A DNA stretch of 64,000 nt from assembly GCA_025331445.1 (NCBI GenBank), contig JAIWNE010000001.1, positions 620,001 to 684,000 on the forward strand. Reading direction: 5' to 3'. Below the pieces are notes generated by a model. It did no database searches. It was given only the letters and a program-made list of their open reading frames with translations, and had not been told where the DNA came from. Both the position numbers and the translations under genes were made by a program. Numbering within the stretch: the first letter of the stretch is position 1; every line of letters starts with the position of its first letter. Source of the DNA: Blakeslea trispora. Taxonomy: Eukaryota > Mucoromycota > Mucoromycetes > Mucorales > Choanephoraceae. Of the stretch, positions 24,334 to 36,120 are shown piece by piece.

Positions 24334-27300
24334 CTACTTTAGTTCAGGAAATAAAGCATAGATGATTTCATCTAATAAGGTATATACAAGGTCCTGATTT
24401 AACCGTTTGTTCTGTAAGACAGTAAACACTCTTCTTGCTCCTTTACGTGCATTCTGACGACCCACCATATTACCCAAGACATCTTTATCCCTTTCTTGTT
24501 TAGTCATCATGATAAATCTTTCTTTTTTTTTTTTTTTTTTACCTGGTAACCATGTGGATAATTTTCGGTTTGCTTCTTCTTTTGATAACAGTTTTTCCTC
24601 TGGCTTTCGAGGTTCTTTAAATGACATTGGTGCACCATTGGGCCAAAGACTGTCGGTCAATTGATGAATATAGAACACAATCATAGAAGAAGAAGCTAAA
24701 TATTTGATTGTATCTCGCAATTTTCTAAATTTGTTATTCAATTGAATTTATCTTGCGTTCATTCTTTCTTGCTTACCTCTCAATGGTGCCCTCCAGAATC
24801 TGTTGAATGATAATCACAATAGCTTGCCTTCTTAACCAATTTGTCTTGTCCTTTAATTCAAACATCTCAATGAACAAATCACACAAAGGTTCAGTAAACC
24901 GTGTCATGCCTTCTGATTTCATCACATCCGAGAACGCCTTTTCTTGACCTTCCTTCTTGCTCGTGTTGTCCTGGCTAAATTCCATCACTTGTTCGCCTAA
25001 ACGCTGAGTGATCAAGTCCAACATGGAGGGAGCTACCAAGATATCATCGATACCAGCAGCTACTGTCTTGTAGATATGTCGCATGATTCCCTTTCGTTTG
25101 GCTAGATCGTCTGAAGGAGTACCTTGTAATATAGATTTCTGAAGATTTTGAACTGAAGGTGAACTGGTGGTATCCGTGGTTTCTTCTACCACAGGAGGAG
25201 TAAAGACATCATGTTGAGAGAGAAACAACTTGAGTTCCTGACTCTGACAGATCTCTCGATCCTCAATGAGCTTACAGAGGTACCTCTCAAGAGCCACACG
25301 ACGGGCCTCAACCAAAGGACGTTGGAGCTTAATAAACGGCCATCGACCTGGAAACTCCATGCTTCGGACATGAGCAAAATGTTCTTTGAGTTTGTTATGG
25401 AGTACCAGAAACTCACTGTATCGACGGGCCACAATCCAGCCTGATACAAATGTATTGTCGACCCCCAACTGCTGAATCTCAATCACATAAAGGGCAAACT
25501 CACCATGACGATCCGATCCAATCGTTGCATTCGTGATATGAACCTGTGTTCGATCGGGCATCAGGACGTTTTCAGATGCCTGAAGCTGATATTGCAACTG
25601 TTGATAGAGCAACTGTTGTCTCTCCTGTCGAAACATTGTTTTTGATTTCTTCAAGATCCTTAATTCTTCCAGTCGTTGTTCAGATTCAGCCTTAGATATC
25701 AAGGCATCCACAATGGCCTCTTGAGCGGTTAGCTTGTCAATCTCTTCGGACAACTGTTGTACTTTACTGGCTAGCATTAGATCACCAGGTGGTGCCAGAT
25801 GGACATTGGGTGCCTTTTCTTCTATGACAGCAGGATGGCTATGGTTGCTACTCTTGTCTGTACTATGGACACTTCCATTTACAGTCAAGGGCTCGAGTGA
25901 ATCATGTTCAATTTCACTAATAGCATTGGTACCACCCGATGATGTCCAGTTAGGTAAGGGTTGTACATGAGGCATAGGTAGGGCTGTGCTAGACTTCATG
26001 GATTGTGGATGGCTTCCGATCAAAAGGGAAGAGGCCATAGAACAAGAGGAGAGAGAAGAGGCTGAAGGAGGTCGTGTGATGGTTTGCCCATCCAGGATCG
26101 AACGCAACTCTGCCTCTACAGCTTCTACTGTGTTGCGTCTGACTAATGGACTAGGACGTATATCGTCATCCGTCTCATCTTCGGTCGTCTCGCCCACTGA
26201 TTTAAGAGAAGCGGGTACAGATTGAGGGCGTGTATGAAACATACTAGAGAGCGAGAGGAAACGCAAAGATGAATTTGAGTCAGAAAGTGCTCTTTGATGA
26301 CCTTGAGTACGTGATTCTGAAGAAGGAAAATGATGTAAAGAAGCAGGTCTTTGTGGTGGTGGTGGTGGTGATGGTGGCTCATCTAGACTGAGACGCTTAT
26401 TTTCTTGCTCCTCATCTGGTGTAGCAATCAAGGGAGGAGCAGACGAGAGAAACTTGAAATAGAGATCGGATCGTTTAAAGTAAGGAAAATGCTCCTTTTC
26501 AATCTCTTGAAAGACAGCCTGTTGTATACGTATCATACAGTCTCTTAAGGCCACAACTTGAGCAATCCATGCATCCGGCAGAGCCTGCTCCGTCTGTTGG
26601 ATAATTTCCCAGAGTTCCGAGACAAGTTCTTGTGCGATGTGTAATCGATGAGGCGAAAGATCAGTAAAATACATGGTATGAATTCTCTTGACATCCTGGA
26701 AAAATGTCTCGAGTACATTCTTATTGTCTGTTGAACAGATCGGACTCAGACTCTCGACAGTAAGCCAGAATTGAAGCTTGACCAGGGCTCCACGTCGATC
26801 CATGAATTCCATGAAATAAGATAGACCCGAAGTATGATGCAAGATCTCTTTCAATTGAAATCCAACTACATGAGGCAAAGGAGGCTTACGCTGTAAAAAC
26901 AAAGGTGACCTAAATGGTTTCTAAATCGTCACTTGAACAATTGAGTAAAAATAAAGTCATTGTGATCCCCTAACGCAACTTACTGTGTTCACCTGTTCCC
27001 CTGAAAGCGTAGCAATTCGCTTATCCGCTCGTTTCTTGGCTACTGATAGACGATTGAGATAGACCATCACATCCTCTACTTTTTCACCATCTACTATTTC
27101 CTCTGGATCTCTTTCGGCTTTAAAAAAAAAGAAAATCATCAAACCCTCTGTCATACTGATTGCTTGTATTTCAAGTTTTCTTTCTTTTACCTATTTGTGC
27201 TCGCTTCTTTTTGATCTGGGTAACAATATCGTTTCTTGCTCTCTTTAGATCCAATAGATTCTTTTCTTCCTGAATCACCATGAGAAATGATTGAAAGGCA

Positions 27301-28661
27301 CGCTTGCCTGCTCGATTCGCATTGGTCATACCAAAACCAAATCCTAATGTCTGAGGTTGCTTGCTTCGTTTACTGATAGGTGAAAATGAAAAGGGATCCA
27401 GGAGAGAGCGAGATTGACCAAGATGATCTGTGCGTCGCCATGATCGGTCCTGATTCTGAGTATCCTGTTGTCTTTCCTGTTCCTGTTCTACTTCTTCGGA
27501 CTGATCTGACCCATCTTCCAACGAATCCACCTCAAAGCCTTCCTCTGTCTCTTCTCTAGCCGAAAATAGCCCCAAACCCCCTCTTTCTTGCTCTTGATGT
27601 TCATGACGATCATTCTCTTCGTCTTCATCTTCGTCATCATCGTCTTGTTGCCATAGTGTAGAATGAATACCTGTACCCAAATAAGCTGTGGATAACTGGG
27701 TATGAGGACCCATCTTTTGATGTTTCTTTTTCTTTGGTTTTAGCGTGGCGTCTAACATAGGCAGGCTATCAAGATCATTGTACGAGTGACGATTCAACAC
27801 TTCTCGCAACTGTCTGACCATCTTTTGCTCCATGATGGCCTTGCCCAGGTAAGTATTGATCGTCACATTCCAGAAATCAGGATCAGCCAACTTATCCAAG
27901 GAGGGCTGGAGCACACTGTTGCTTACAATCTCACGAACAACCACACGTACCGGTCCACTCTGAAGATAGGTTGGATGGATGATCAAGGGCAAGATCTGAT
28001 CGACTAATTGACGTAAATAAGCTGTCTCGGTAGGCTTGGTCGTGATGGCTGCTGTGGTCGTCAAGGCGCTGTGTAGACGGCCATGACGGAAACGACTGGC
28101 CAACAGGAGATCGAGTTCTTCAGATTGAGTGACAGACCGCTCAAGCTGCTTACCCCTGAGAGAGACTTCTGCCGCTCGAAACTCAGTCAGATGATAAGTA
28201 ATATGAGGAATAATACGATTGACAACCAGATAGAGTAGATCGGTCTGTTTCAGACGATCCAGTAGCTGAGCCATGACCACTGTCAGCAGTTGGTGAACTG
28301 CCTCTGGGAAATCCTTGTTGGTGGGGTGAATATGGGTATACCAAGACTGAATAAAGTCTCGTACAATATGCTGAAGTAAAGGTTCTACAGCTTGATGAAT
28401 CTCGCTCTCGATTTCAAGTGGTTCGTATGAACGGCTGGAAAGAGAACTCAAGCGGATAGGTCGAAATCGTACAGATCGTTCTCTTTTGTCGGGTGAAACA
28501 AAGTAAGTAATATAGATATAGAGCACAAAGGTATGGAGTGCCAATAAGGTCATCAGTAACATAAAGAAGCTAGTGGCCCATAAAAAGAGATGGTACCAGC
28601 CTAGCTTCCAACCAATGGCTATTCCAATCACAAGTGCACCATCTAAAGTACGTGGTCTCAT
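24334..28661 (-). CDS. MDM1/SNX13-type sorting nexin (TM-PXA-RGS-PX-nexin C)
   Basis: Large membrane-anchored sorting nexin; relatives (yeast Mdm1, animal SNX13/14/25) tether ER to vacuole or lysosome and lipid droplets. Exons (minus): 27191-28661, 26984-27117, 24777-26890, 24334-24724, giving 1,369 residues. Order: two N-terminal membrane spans (about 10-55), PXA (about 80-250, PLLQHIVRDFIQSWY), acidic low-complexity linker, RGS-like (from about 540, ILHHTSGLSYFMEFMDRRG), coiled coil, PX (about 985-1105, VARRYSEFLVLHNKLKEHF and FPGRWPF), and nexin C (to the end, GRQNARKGARRVF, VYTLLDEIIYALFPELK). A run of 18 A on the coding strand gives six lysines inside the nexin C region and is frame-critical. 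Confidence 0.93.
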
Positions 28662-28871
28662 GCACTAAGGTATAACAATAAAGGGGGGAGAGAGAGAGAG
28701 AGAGAGAAAATTAGAGATTATTTTGGCGTTACACGCTTTAAAAGTAAGCTTGAAATCACGCATTGACTGAAAAAGGCAAAAAAAAAGTGTGTGTGACTGA
28801 AGCTTCTTTTTTTTTATTTTTCTTTTTTTTTTTTTCACTCTATTTTGTACATATATATAATTTTATAGATC

Positions 28872-30010
28872 ATGAGTCAACCAACAGGCGCATTAGATGC
28901 TGTATTTGTTGAATCCGTAGAGATGCCTGAGGGATCTGTCTTGATTCAAGGTCCTGATTTCAACAAGAAACTCTCTCTGTCTCAATTACTAGGCTCTTAT
29001 AAGCAAATGGGCTATCAAGGCAGTAGTCTAGGAGAAGGTATAGATATTATAAAGGCTATGGTAAGTGACATTCAATACATTCAAACGACTACATAAAAAA
29101 AGAGAGACTGACTTTTCCCAAGAGAGCATGGCGATTGTCCGATGAACCCATAGCAGACGATGAAGCCCCTGAATACTTGGATCCCGAAGTTCGAGCCAAG
29201 ACACAATGTAAGATCTTTTTGGGTTATACCTCCAACCTGGTCTCTTCCGGTCTCCGAGAGATCATTCGATTCTTGGCCGAACACAAGATGGTAGATGTGA
29301 TTGTGGCTACCGCAGGAGGTGTAGAAGAAGATTTCATCAAATGCCTAGCACCTACCTATCTCGGTGACTTTAATCTCAAAGGAAGCGATTTGCGCAAGAA
29401 AGGCTTGAACCGTATTGGTAATCTGTTGGTGCCCAACAACAACTATTGTAAGTTTGAAGATTGGGTGATTCCGATCTTTGATCAGATGTTGGAAGAACAA
29501 AAGACAAACAATGTAATTTGGACACCTTCTAGCATGATTGAACGACTCGGTCAAGAGATTAACGATCCCTCCAGCATTTATTATTGGACCAGCAAGAACA
29601 AGATTCCTGTCTTTTGTCCAGCCATCACAGACGGTTCATTGGGTGACATGCTCTATTTCCATTCCTACAAGAATCCCGGCTTGATTGTGGATATCAATGC
29701 AGACATCCGAGCCATGAACAACCAAGCTGTGTTTGCTAAGAAGACAGGCATGATCATTCTGGGTGGTGGTGTGATTAAGCACCATATCTGTAATGCCAAC
29801 TTGATGCGCAATGGTGCTGATTATGCTGTTTATATCAATACAGGACAGGAGTTTGATGGAAGTGACGCAGGTGCTCGTCCTGATGAAGCTGTTTCTTGGG
29901 GCAAGATTCGAGCAGACAGTCGATCCTGTAAGATCTATGCTGATGCTACTCTTGTGTTCCCCTTGATTGTGGCAGAAACATTTGCCAAAGAACATCATCA
30001 AGAAGAATAA
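28872..30010 (+). CDS. DYS1: Deoxyhypusine synthase
   Basis: NAD- and spermidine-dependent enzyme that makes deoxyhypusine on eIF5A. Two exons (28872-29060, 29123-30010) give 358 residues, full family length. Markers: [14 protein letters not shown] then RAWRLSDEP at the junction, [40 protein letters not shown], and [20 protein letters not shown] followed by K, the catalytic lysine in the SWGK context. The ATG lies just after a pyrimidine-rich stretch. The end is 16 bases from the stop of the opposing zinc-finger gene. Confidence 0.97.
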
Positions 30011-30026
30011 AGAAAAAAAAAGTTTA

Positions 30027-31324
30027 TTATTGTCTTCTACGACTGTAAGGACGAAGGACTAATGAGTTTATATGATGAATATTACGCAGATGGGTTCTGA
30101 AATTACTTTTGGAAGAATAGGTGTAATTACAGATAGTACAGTGGTTGTTTGGATGGTTAATATCGGGTGCTTGATCTGCCTTTTCAGACAAGATCTGTCT
30201 ACGCAACTGCTGGGGTAAAAAGGGCAAGACTTGGGGAGTTTTTGGAGTAGTAAGAGAGAGGGAAGAAGAAGGAGGGGCAGGCAGTGGTCTTGATATTCGT
30301 TTGCCTGTATGAATATCAATGCCATGTACCTTCAACAGATGACGCTCAAAGTTGACCTTTTGACTGAACTGGAAATGACAGACAGTACAGGTATTGTCGT
30401 CTGTTAAATCGGGTGCTGTCTCCTTTGTCTGAATGACCTCTACTTTGGCCAACAAACTCTCAAAGGGCTCTTCCTGTTGTTCCAGTTGTCGATAAAACTC
30501 TGCTTGTTCTTCTTCCAATGCTTGTTCATCTGGATTCACGTGACTGTAATCCAAGGCTTCCATCATATACTCATCCAATTGAACATCCACCACAGGTTCG
30601 CTTGGTGTCGACTGAACTGGCTTGGGGGCTTTGGGCTTTCGGCTGGCAGCTGTAGACTTGGCTGATCTTCGAGTGACAGGTTCGTTTCGGTTGGATGCTG
30701 TGGAATGGAATGTGCGAACATGCACACGGAAAGTGATTTTATTCAGGTACTGTCGCTGACAGACATAACAATAGTTTTCCTTTTGGTTTGTTTCTTTGTT
30801 GGGTATCGATTGAGGGTTTCCGGGAGTATCCATAAAGTCCTTTGAGCGAACGAGAATGGTGGGTAAGGTACGTAACTGATGTCGCTTGACTAGATGGTGT
30901 TGATAGTTCTTGACTGAGATAAACAGGATACGACAAGGGGCGCAGTAGTGATTGGCGTAATGAATAGCTAGACGACTGTTGGAAGCCGTAGAGGGATCAT
31001 AGTGATTATGCATACGTCTCAAGTGGTGTTGAAGTTGTTCGGATGTTCGAAACTGATGTTGACAATAGCTACATTGAAGTGAATCATGTTGTGCCTGTGT
31101 TGATGCTTGTGTCAGGCTAAGCTCATGAAACGAATGGATGTGATGGTTTAGTTGAACTGGATCTGAAAATGACTGAAAACAAGCACTGCATTCTACTATT
31201 TATTTATTTATTTTTCAGTGAGTTGTCTGTTTTTTTTATTATTTATTTTATGCTTGTTTTTTTTACGTGATTGTTTAGGTGCAAATCGTTCAATAATCAC
31301 CCGAGGTTCTTTAAAATTGGCCAT
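30027..31324 (-). CDS. C2H2 zinc-finger protein with six fingers
   Basis: Two exons (about 31267-31324 and 30027-31195, minus) give 408 residues. The short first exon reads MANFKEPRVIIERFAPKQS. Exon 2 has six CxxC-H-x(3-5)-H fingers: CSACFQSFSDPVQLNHHIHSFH, then CSYC, CAPC, CYVC, CTVC and CTIC units, irregularly spaced and each ending in H-x(4)-H or similar. The linkers are not TGEKP, so these fingers are unlike the classic tandem DNA-binding arrays. DNA or RNA binding is possible; targets are unknown. Two acceptors six bases or fewer apart are possible for exon 2. A GAAAAA repeat sits directly upstream of the start. Confidence 0.82.
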
Positions 31325-31330
31325 AAGTTT

Positions 31331-31420
31331 AAAGAAAAAGAAAAAGAAAAAGAAAAAGAAAAAGAAAAAGAAAAAGAAAAAGAAAAAGAAAAAGAAAAAG
31401 AAAAAGAAAAAGAAAAAAAA
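31331..31420. repeat. GAAAAA hexanucleotide microsatellite
   Basis: About 13 copies of GAAAAA, ending in poly-A and then TAATAATAAT. On the minus strand this is a polypyrimidine tract ending about 7 bases before the start codon of the zinc-finger gene, so it probably lies in its 5' leader or core promoter. Confidence 0.95.
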
Positions 31421-31537
31421 TAATAATAATAGAATAATGAAATAAGTTTTTTTTTTTCTCGAGAAATAGAAGGGGGGGATATATTAATTTTTATTTTTAT
31501 TTTATTTTATCACACTTGTCATTACATATTTTTTTGC

Positions 31538-31898
31538 TTAAGGACCAGGTCGACTGGCATCAGGTAAAGGTGTAGGTGTTGTAGGTGTTTCAGCGTGTAA
31601 TTGATGGTCTTTGGCATCCATGGCTGTATTTAAGCGTGTCTATAGAATAAAGCATTGAGTGTATGAACCAACAGGCTAAAGAGTAAACTTACCAATTCAT
31701 CATGAAGACGACCTTCCTTCTTTAATTCCATACGACGATTGACAAGCATACCAACATTGACCATATAATACACTAATATGATTTAGAGAAAAAAAAAGAT
31801 TCCAGTTTTCACTCTTGTCTTTTATTACCTGTAGTGCCTGCAAGTAAAAGAACAGCAGATTTTTGTGCAATATCAGCTAATCGACCAGTTACTGTCAT
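31538..31898 (-). CDS. Cox14-like single-span mitochondrial protein
   Basis: Three small exons (31829-31898, 31693-31772, 31538-31639, minus) give 83 residues. One hydrophobic span (SAVLLLAGTTVYYMVNVGML) is followed by a basic stretch (NRRMELKKEGR) and a Thr/Pro-rich tail. The order short head, span with a GT-(V/L)Y pair, then RR/KK-E matches the Cox14 family of cytochrome c oxidase assembly factors in the inner mitochondrial membrane. The similarity is short, so the assignment is tentative. Confidence 0.62.
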
Positions 31899-32385
31899 GT
31901 TTAAAGAATATCCGAAAAGGACAAAATAGAGAGAAAGAGAGAGAGAGAAAAGAATAAAAAAAAAAGAAACAAGCTTACCTGGCCGTAAAATAAATTACCT
32001 AATCAGGTAGTTTGCGTACGCCTAATGCTTTCTTTCACACACACACACATATATATCTTTTCTGCAATCCAGTATGGGATGATAGCTATGCCTTTTTTTA
32101 TTTCATAGAGTATAGCGTATCAAGCCAATACAATCAAGAATTACCTCTCACTCGCTTTTTTAAGTAAAGCAATTGAAAAAAGGGGGACTAAGAAATTACA
32201 CATTTTTTGTCTCATTTTTTATTATAAATTTGTGCCAAATTGCGTCTTGTTTTTTGGCTCAACCTTATGCTGTGAATAACCAGCAGTTCAGCACATGACG
32301 TAAATTTCTTTCTTTTTTTTTATTATTATTATTCTCTTTTTTTTTCTCTCTCTCTTTTTTTTTTATATAAATACTCTATTTTGCA
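31899..32385. other. Divergent promoter region, Cox14-like / Snf7
   Basis: 487 bases between divergent starts. AT-rich, with a (CA)n/(TA)n stretch near 32037-32055, GA-rich stretches and poly-T runs leading into the Snf7 start. No gene is visible. Confidence 0.55.
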
Positions 32386-33259
32386 ATGAATCTGTTTTTT
32401 GGTAAGGCCAAGTCAAAAACAACACCCAAAGATGCCATCTACAAGTTACGTGAAACACTGGGCATGTTGGAAAAAAGACAGACCTTTTTAGAAACAAAAG
32501 CAGAAAACGAACTCAAGATTGCAAAGGCCAATGCCACCAAGAATAAACGAGGTAAGTTAAAGCAAGAGAGATGCTAAGAAAGAAGACACCAACATTGTAA
32601 CCAGCTGCCTTGATGGCCTTGAAGAGAAAAAAGACATATGAAGCCAATATCGAGAAAATCAGTGGGGCTCGTATGACGATCGAAACACAAATGATGGCTA
32701 TTGAAAATGCTAATGTCAACCTGGAAACAATGAGTGCTATGCGTGCTGGTGCTGAAGCCATGAAGAATATTCACGGTTCAATGTAAGTCATACTACAGAC
32801 TCTTTAGTCATCAAACTTATAATATATATATATATATAAAGGGATATTGATAAGGTGGATGCTACTATGGATGATATCCGCGATCAAATGGATGTAGCCA
32901 ACGAGATCTCAGAAGCTATTTCTCGACCTGTGAATATGGGCGATGAACTAGATGAGGTAAAGTAGAGAGGGAAATTAGCTGATTGGCTTGGAAGTGGTGT
33001 TGATCCCACATTGTATGATAGGATGAATTGTTGAATGAGTTGGAAGAATTGGAACAAGAAGAACTAGATGCCAAGATGTTAGAGACACCTTCACCCGTAG
33101 TCAGTGCACCCAATGTACCTGCACACATACCTGGTAAGTGAAATAAGATCAACCTGAATAAACCCAAGACTGATGGTTTCAATAGCACATAAAGCAACAC
33201 CCGAAGAAGATGATGAAGAAGCCGAACTTCGTGCCTTGAAAGCAAGCATTGCTATGTAG
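32386..33259 (+). CDS. SNF7: ESCRT-III core subunit Snf7/Vps32
   Basis: Membrane-remodelling filament protein of ESCRT-III, acting in multivesicular body sorting. Exons: 32386-32551, 32605-32782, 32842-32956, 33022-33133, 33186-33259, giving 214 residues. Markers: [11 protein letters not shown] basic N-terminus, [23 protein letters not shown] helix 1, [20 protein letters not shown] helix 2, acidic C-terminal half with [15 protein letters not shown], and a MIM1/Bro1-binding-type tail [11 protein letters not shown]. Length and helix order match CHMP4/Vps32 rather than Vps20 or Vps24. Confidence 0.94.
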
Positions 33260-34525
33260 TTTCGTTCATATGCACACCTTTATGTACACCCTATAAATAT
33301 ACAAACCATATATACACTTTTTTTTTTTTTTTTGGTTATCCTCACTCCTTTTTTGTTTTGATTTTTTTTTTATTGATATGTAACAAAAAGGGGTAAAAGA
33401 TTTACTTCCCCCCTCTCCTCCTTCATAAATTGATTCTCCGGTCTTATGTGTGTAAAATAACCGTTTGATTCCCTGCCAAGTATTAAAAGCTATTTTTGTT
33501 TTGTTGCTTGACTACTAAAAGAAAGGCTGATGAGTTAAACAGTCATGCCTGTATGTTTTTAATAACAACTATGAAGAAAGTGCAAATAATCCCCAGATCT
33601 TTATGAATTTGTATATGTATTTAAGCATTGAATCAGATAACCTAAATAGCCATTTGCATCAGCAAAAAATTTAAGCTGCATAAAAAGGGCTCACTGATTT
33701 GGCGATTGAAATCCCGCACACTTAGCGAGAGGGCGGGGCTGCTGTGTCTGGGGGCTACTCCGCCGGTAATAAGCAATACGATTGGACACTGCTAGCCAAT
33801 AAAAGTTGTTATTACCGTCGCTCATTTAAGTTTTTGCTTAATGGTTTTTGAATGAGTGGGCTCAAACAGAATATTACTAAAAACTATAAAATTTTCTCTC
33901 TTCTACCAAAGAAATTCATCAAGAAAATTCCAGTGATTGCAAGCTTGTTGGACTACAAATAAGAAACGAAAGTGAGTAAGATAATCAAGCTAATGAAGTA
34001 AGCCTTGTCTCAGAAACGAAGCCAGTAACGCCCTGCAATCCTTACAAGAGCTGGATTTCGTTTAAGGAACATTATTAGAGGAGTCAATGAAAGATATGCT
34101 CTCGAGTAACATCGTTCTGTCTAAGCATTTTGAGGACCTTCTGACTTGCTTGACATAATGAAAAAAGTCCTTCTGAAAATGGAAAAGTGCCCCATTTATG
34201 GAATCAAGTTTGTGATTACAGAGTAATGTGATTATTTGGGTAAAAATCATCAGCAACATACATTTAAAAGGCTTCAATTTTTAAAATCTGAGATGTTTGT
34301 CTCACCCGAGAGTTACACAAAGAGAACAAAGAATATACAATCTATCATATAAAAGGCCAAAAAAAACTTGTTTCTGTTTTTCTCTTTGTCTCTATTACCT
34401 CATCTGTTAGATTCTTCTAATACATCTAATCTCTTATTGCTGGAAGTAGTAAGATATATTTTATTCTGACCTTGATATATCTGCCCCACTAATATGCTAT
34501 GAATAGATCTAATCCCTCTTAGGCA
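33260..34525. other. Spacer at the left of the accessory island
   Basis: Noncoding. Contains a GC-rich, hairpin-forming block (annotated separately) in otherwise AT-rich DNA. Possible left flank of the Fanzor-containing element; no inverted repeat matching the right flank could be found by eye. Confidence 0.5.
33685..33862. other. GC-rich block with nested inverted repeats
   Basis: A 60-base GC-rich core (33713-33770) stands out from the AT-rich spacer. Nested complementary pairs are visible: GGCGG at 33732-33736 with CCGCC at 33760-33764; CGGTAATAA at 33764-33772 with TTATTACCG at 33809-33817; ATTGG at 33781-33785 with CCAAT at 33796-33800. Outermost, GGGCTCACTGATT-like and AATGAGTGGGCTC sequences are roughly complementary. 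It could be a MITE, an element end or a structured RNA gene. Confidence 0.5.
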
Positions 34526-34909
34526 ATGTCCTACCGCAGGGCTCTACAAGATACATTCTATTTGGGCGGTCGTTATACTCCTGCGCCCCAGTTGTCTGTC
34601 AATGTGCAACAACAACCATCTACCATAGCTCCTGGCACGAGGCGTGCATTTGAAATGTCTGTAGAAGAATTCCATGACCTGTTTTATATCGTAGCTCAAG
34701 CCAAGCTACGAGATAACATTGTCCGTGAAAAAAACAAAAAGAAGCCAAACTACTCTGCTCTCAAAGCAAAAACTCTTGCTGGTCAAATTCCAAGAGGACT
34801 GTATGCTGATATGGATAAACATGCTAACCTCGGTTTGCGAGAATCTGCAAACAGATTTCAAAATGATAATTCAGTGTCTCGAGCAATTGATCTTTGGAGA
34901 AGATATGTA

Positions 34910-34941
34910 CAGTCAGAACGAAAAAAAAGGTTAATTTTTTT
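34910..34941. repeat. Left terminal inverted repeat of the Tc1/mariner element
   Basis: 32 bases, perfect reverse complement of 36213-36244, starting CAGTCAGAACG and containing an A8 run. Beyond it similarity decays, with a shared TCCG a few bases further in. Confidence 0.97.
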
Positions 34942-35112
34942 GAATTCCGACAAGGTCATCATGAGGGATGAGGACCATTTTACTTGTTGTTCAGTCAATA
35001 CTTCTTAGTTAACCGAGCTTTCTTTTTTCGGATCATACACTTTCAAATGTCTAATTAATAAAATTATAAAAGAATTGGGGCAAAAGATATGTTTTATTTT
35101 TGGATTGCTTGC

Positions 35113-36120
35113 CTAGGAGTCAATTGAGCCTCCTTTGGCAGCAATCACTTTTTTCATGCGTGATGGCATGCTTGAAACAGTTTTGTCGAAGTATTCGACA
35201 GTGATACTGTTCCAAGCATCCACCAGCATCTCCTCATTGGTTTTTTGGCCCTTAAGTCTGGACCAGTCTTGATGGAAGCGTCGCTTCATTTCACTCCAGA
35301 CGTTCTCAATGGGGTTGAGATCAGGCGATTGAGCAGGCCACTCTATTTTCTCAACCCCATTGAGATCCCTCAACTCCTTGGCAGCTTTGGCTGTGTGGAT
35401 GCTGGCGTTATCTTCCATCAAGACCGATCCGGGATTGCTCTGGAGAAAGCCCAGAAGAACAGGCTTGTAGACAAGGTCTACAAAGTCCTGGCTTGTTCTT
35501 CTGTCCTTTGGCAGGAACACCAACTCGGACTTGTTGCGACCACATATGGCCCCCCAAACCATAAAGCTGGTTCGGCCACTCTTGAAAGAAGGCTTCAGGC
35601 AGTCCTTGTCGTATTTTTCCTGTGGCAATCTCCAGACTTTTTTTTGCAAGATGTCCTTGCCGATTTCCACGCTGGATTCATCTGTCCAGACGACTTGCTT
35701 CCATTGCTCTATCGTCCAGTTTCGGTGAGCTTTGGCAAATTGAAGCCTCTTCTCCATATGGGCTTCCTTTAGAAAAGGCTTCTTTGCCGCAACTCTCTTG
35801 TTGTAACCCAGACCATGCAACTCCTTTGCGATGGTTTGGGTGTGCACCTTTACTGGCAGCTCTTGCTGCAAAGAAGCAAGCGTGACAGATCTGTCCTTTT
35901 GGATGGCTCTCTTCAGAACTCTCTTGCTACGTTCGTCAAGAGATTTGGGTCTTCCAGAGCCCGCAGCTCTTTCAACGGTACCTCTGGCTTGAAATCTCTT
36001 GATGGTCCTGTTAACAGTGACTGGGTTAATTCTAAGTTCTTGGGCAATTTCGATCTGTGGTTGGTTTCTTTGCCAACGATCAACGATGATAGCTTTGAGT
36101 TCAGTGGATAATTGAGACAT
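35113..36120 (-). CDS. Tc1/mariner transposase, DD34E
   Basis: 335 residues from the ATG at 36120 (MSQLSTELKAII); an open frame extends to an ATG at 36186, but the added 22 residues are hydrophobic and unlike the family. Paired-type helix-turn-helix at the N-terminus (IEIAQELRINPVTVNRTIKR), a GRPK motif, then the catalytic triad: Asp in VVWTDESS, Asp in LMEDNASIHTA and Glu in DLNPIENVWSEMK. There are 34 residues between the second Asp and the Glu, the Tc1 spacing. No stop or frameshift is seen. It cuts and pastes DNA at TA sites. Confidence 0.96.
   Translation of the reverse strand: MSQLSTELKAIIVDRWQRNQPQIEIAQELRINPVTVNRTIKRFQARGTVERAAGSGRPKSLDERSKRVLKRAIQKDRSVTLASLQQELPVKVHTQTIAKELHGLGYNKRVAAKKPFLKEAHMEKRLQFAKAHRNWTIEQWKQVVWTDESSVEIGKDILQKKVWRLPQEKYDKDCLKPSFKSGRTSFMVWGAICGRNKSELVFLPKDRRTSQDFVDLVYKPVLLGFLQSNPGSVLMEDNASIHTAKAAKELRDLNGVEKIEWPAQSPDLNPIENVWSEMKRRFHQDWSRLKGQKTNEEMLVDAWNSITVEYFDKTVSSMPSRMKKVIAAKGGSIDS

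Noticed and set aside
24522..24542. Possible intron GTAAAA...AAG in the sorting nexin gene
   Set aside because: It would be about 20 bases, too short to splice, and the frame is open straight through it.
34062..34277. 71-codon minus-strand frame in the island's left flank
   Set aside because: No domain, no splice partner, AT-rich chance composition.
35245..35885. Plus-strand open frames opposite the transposase
   Set aside because: Antisense shadows of the transposase codons without domains.
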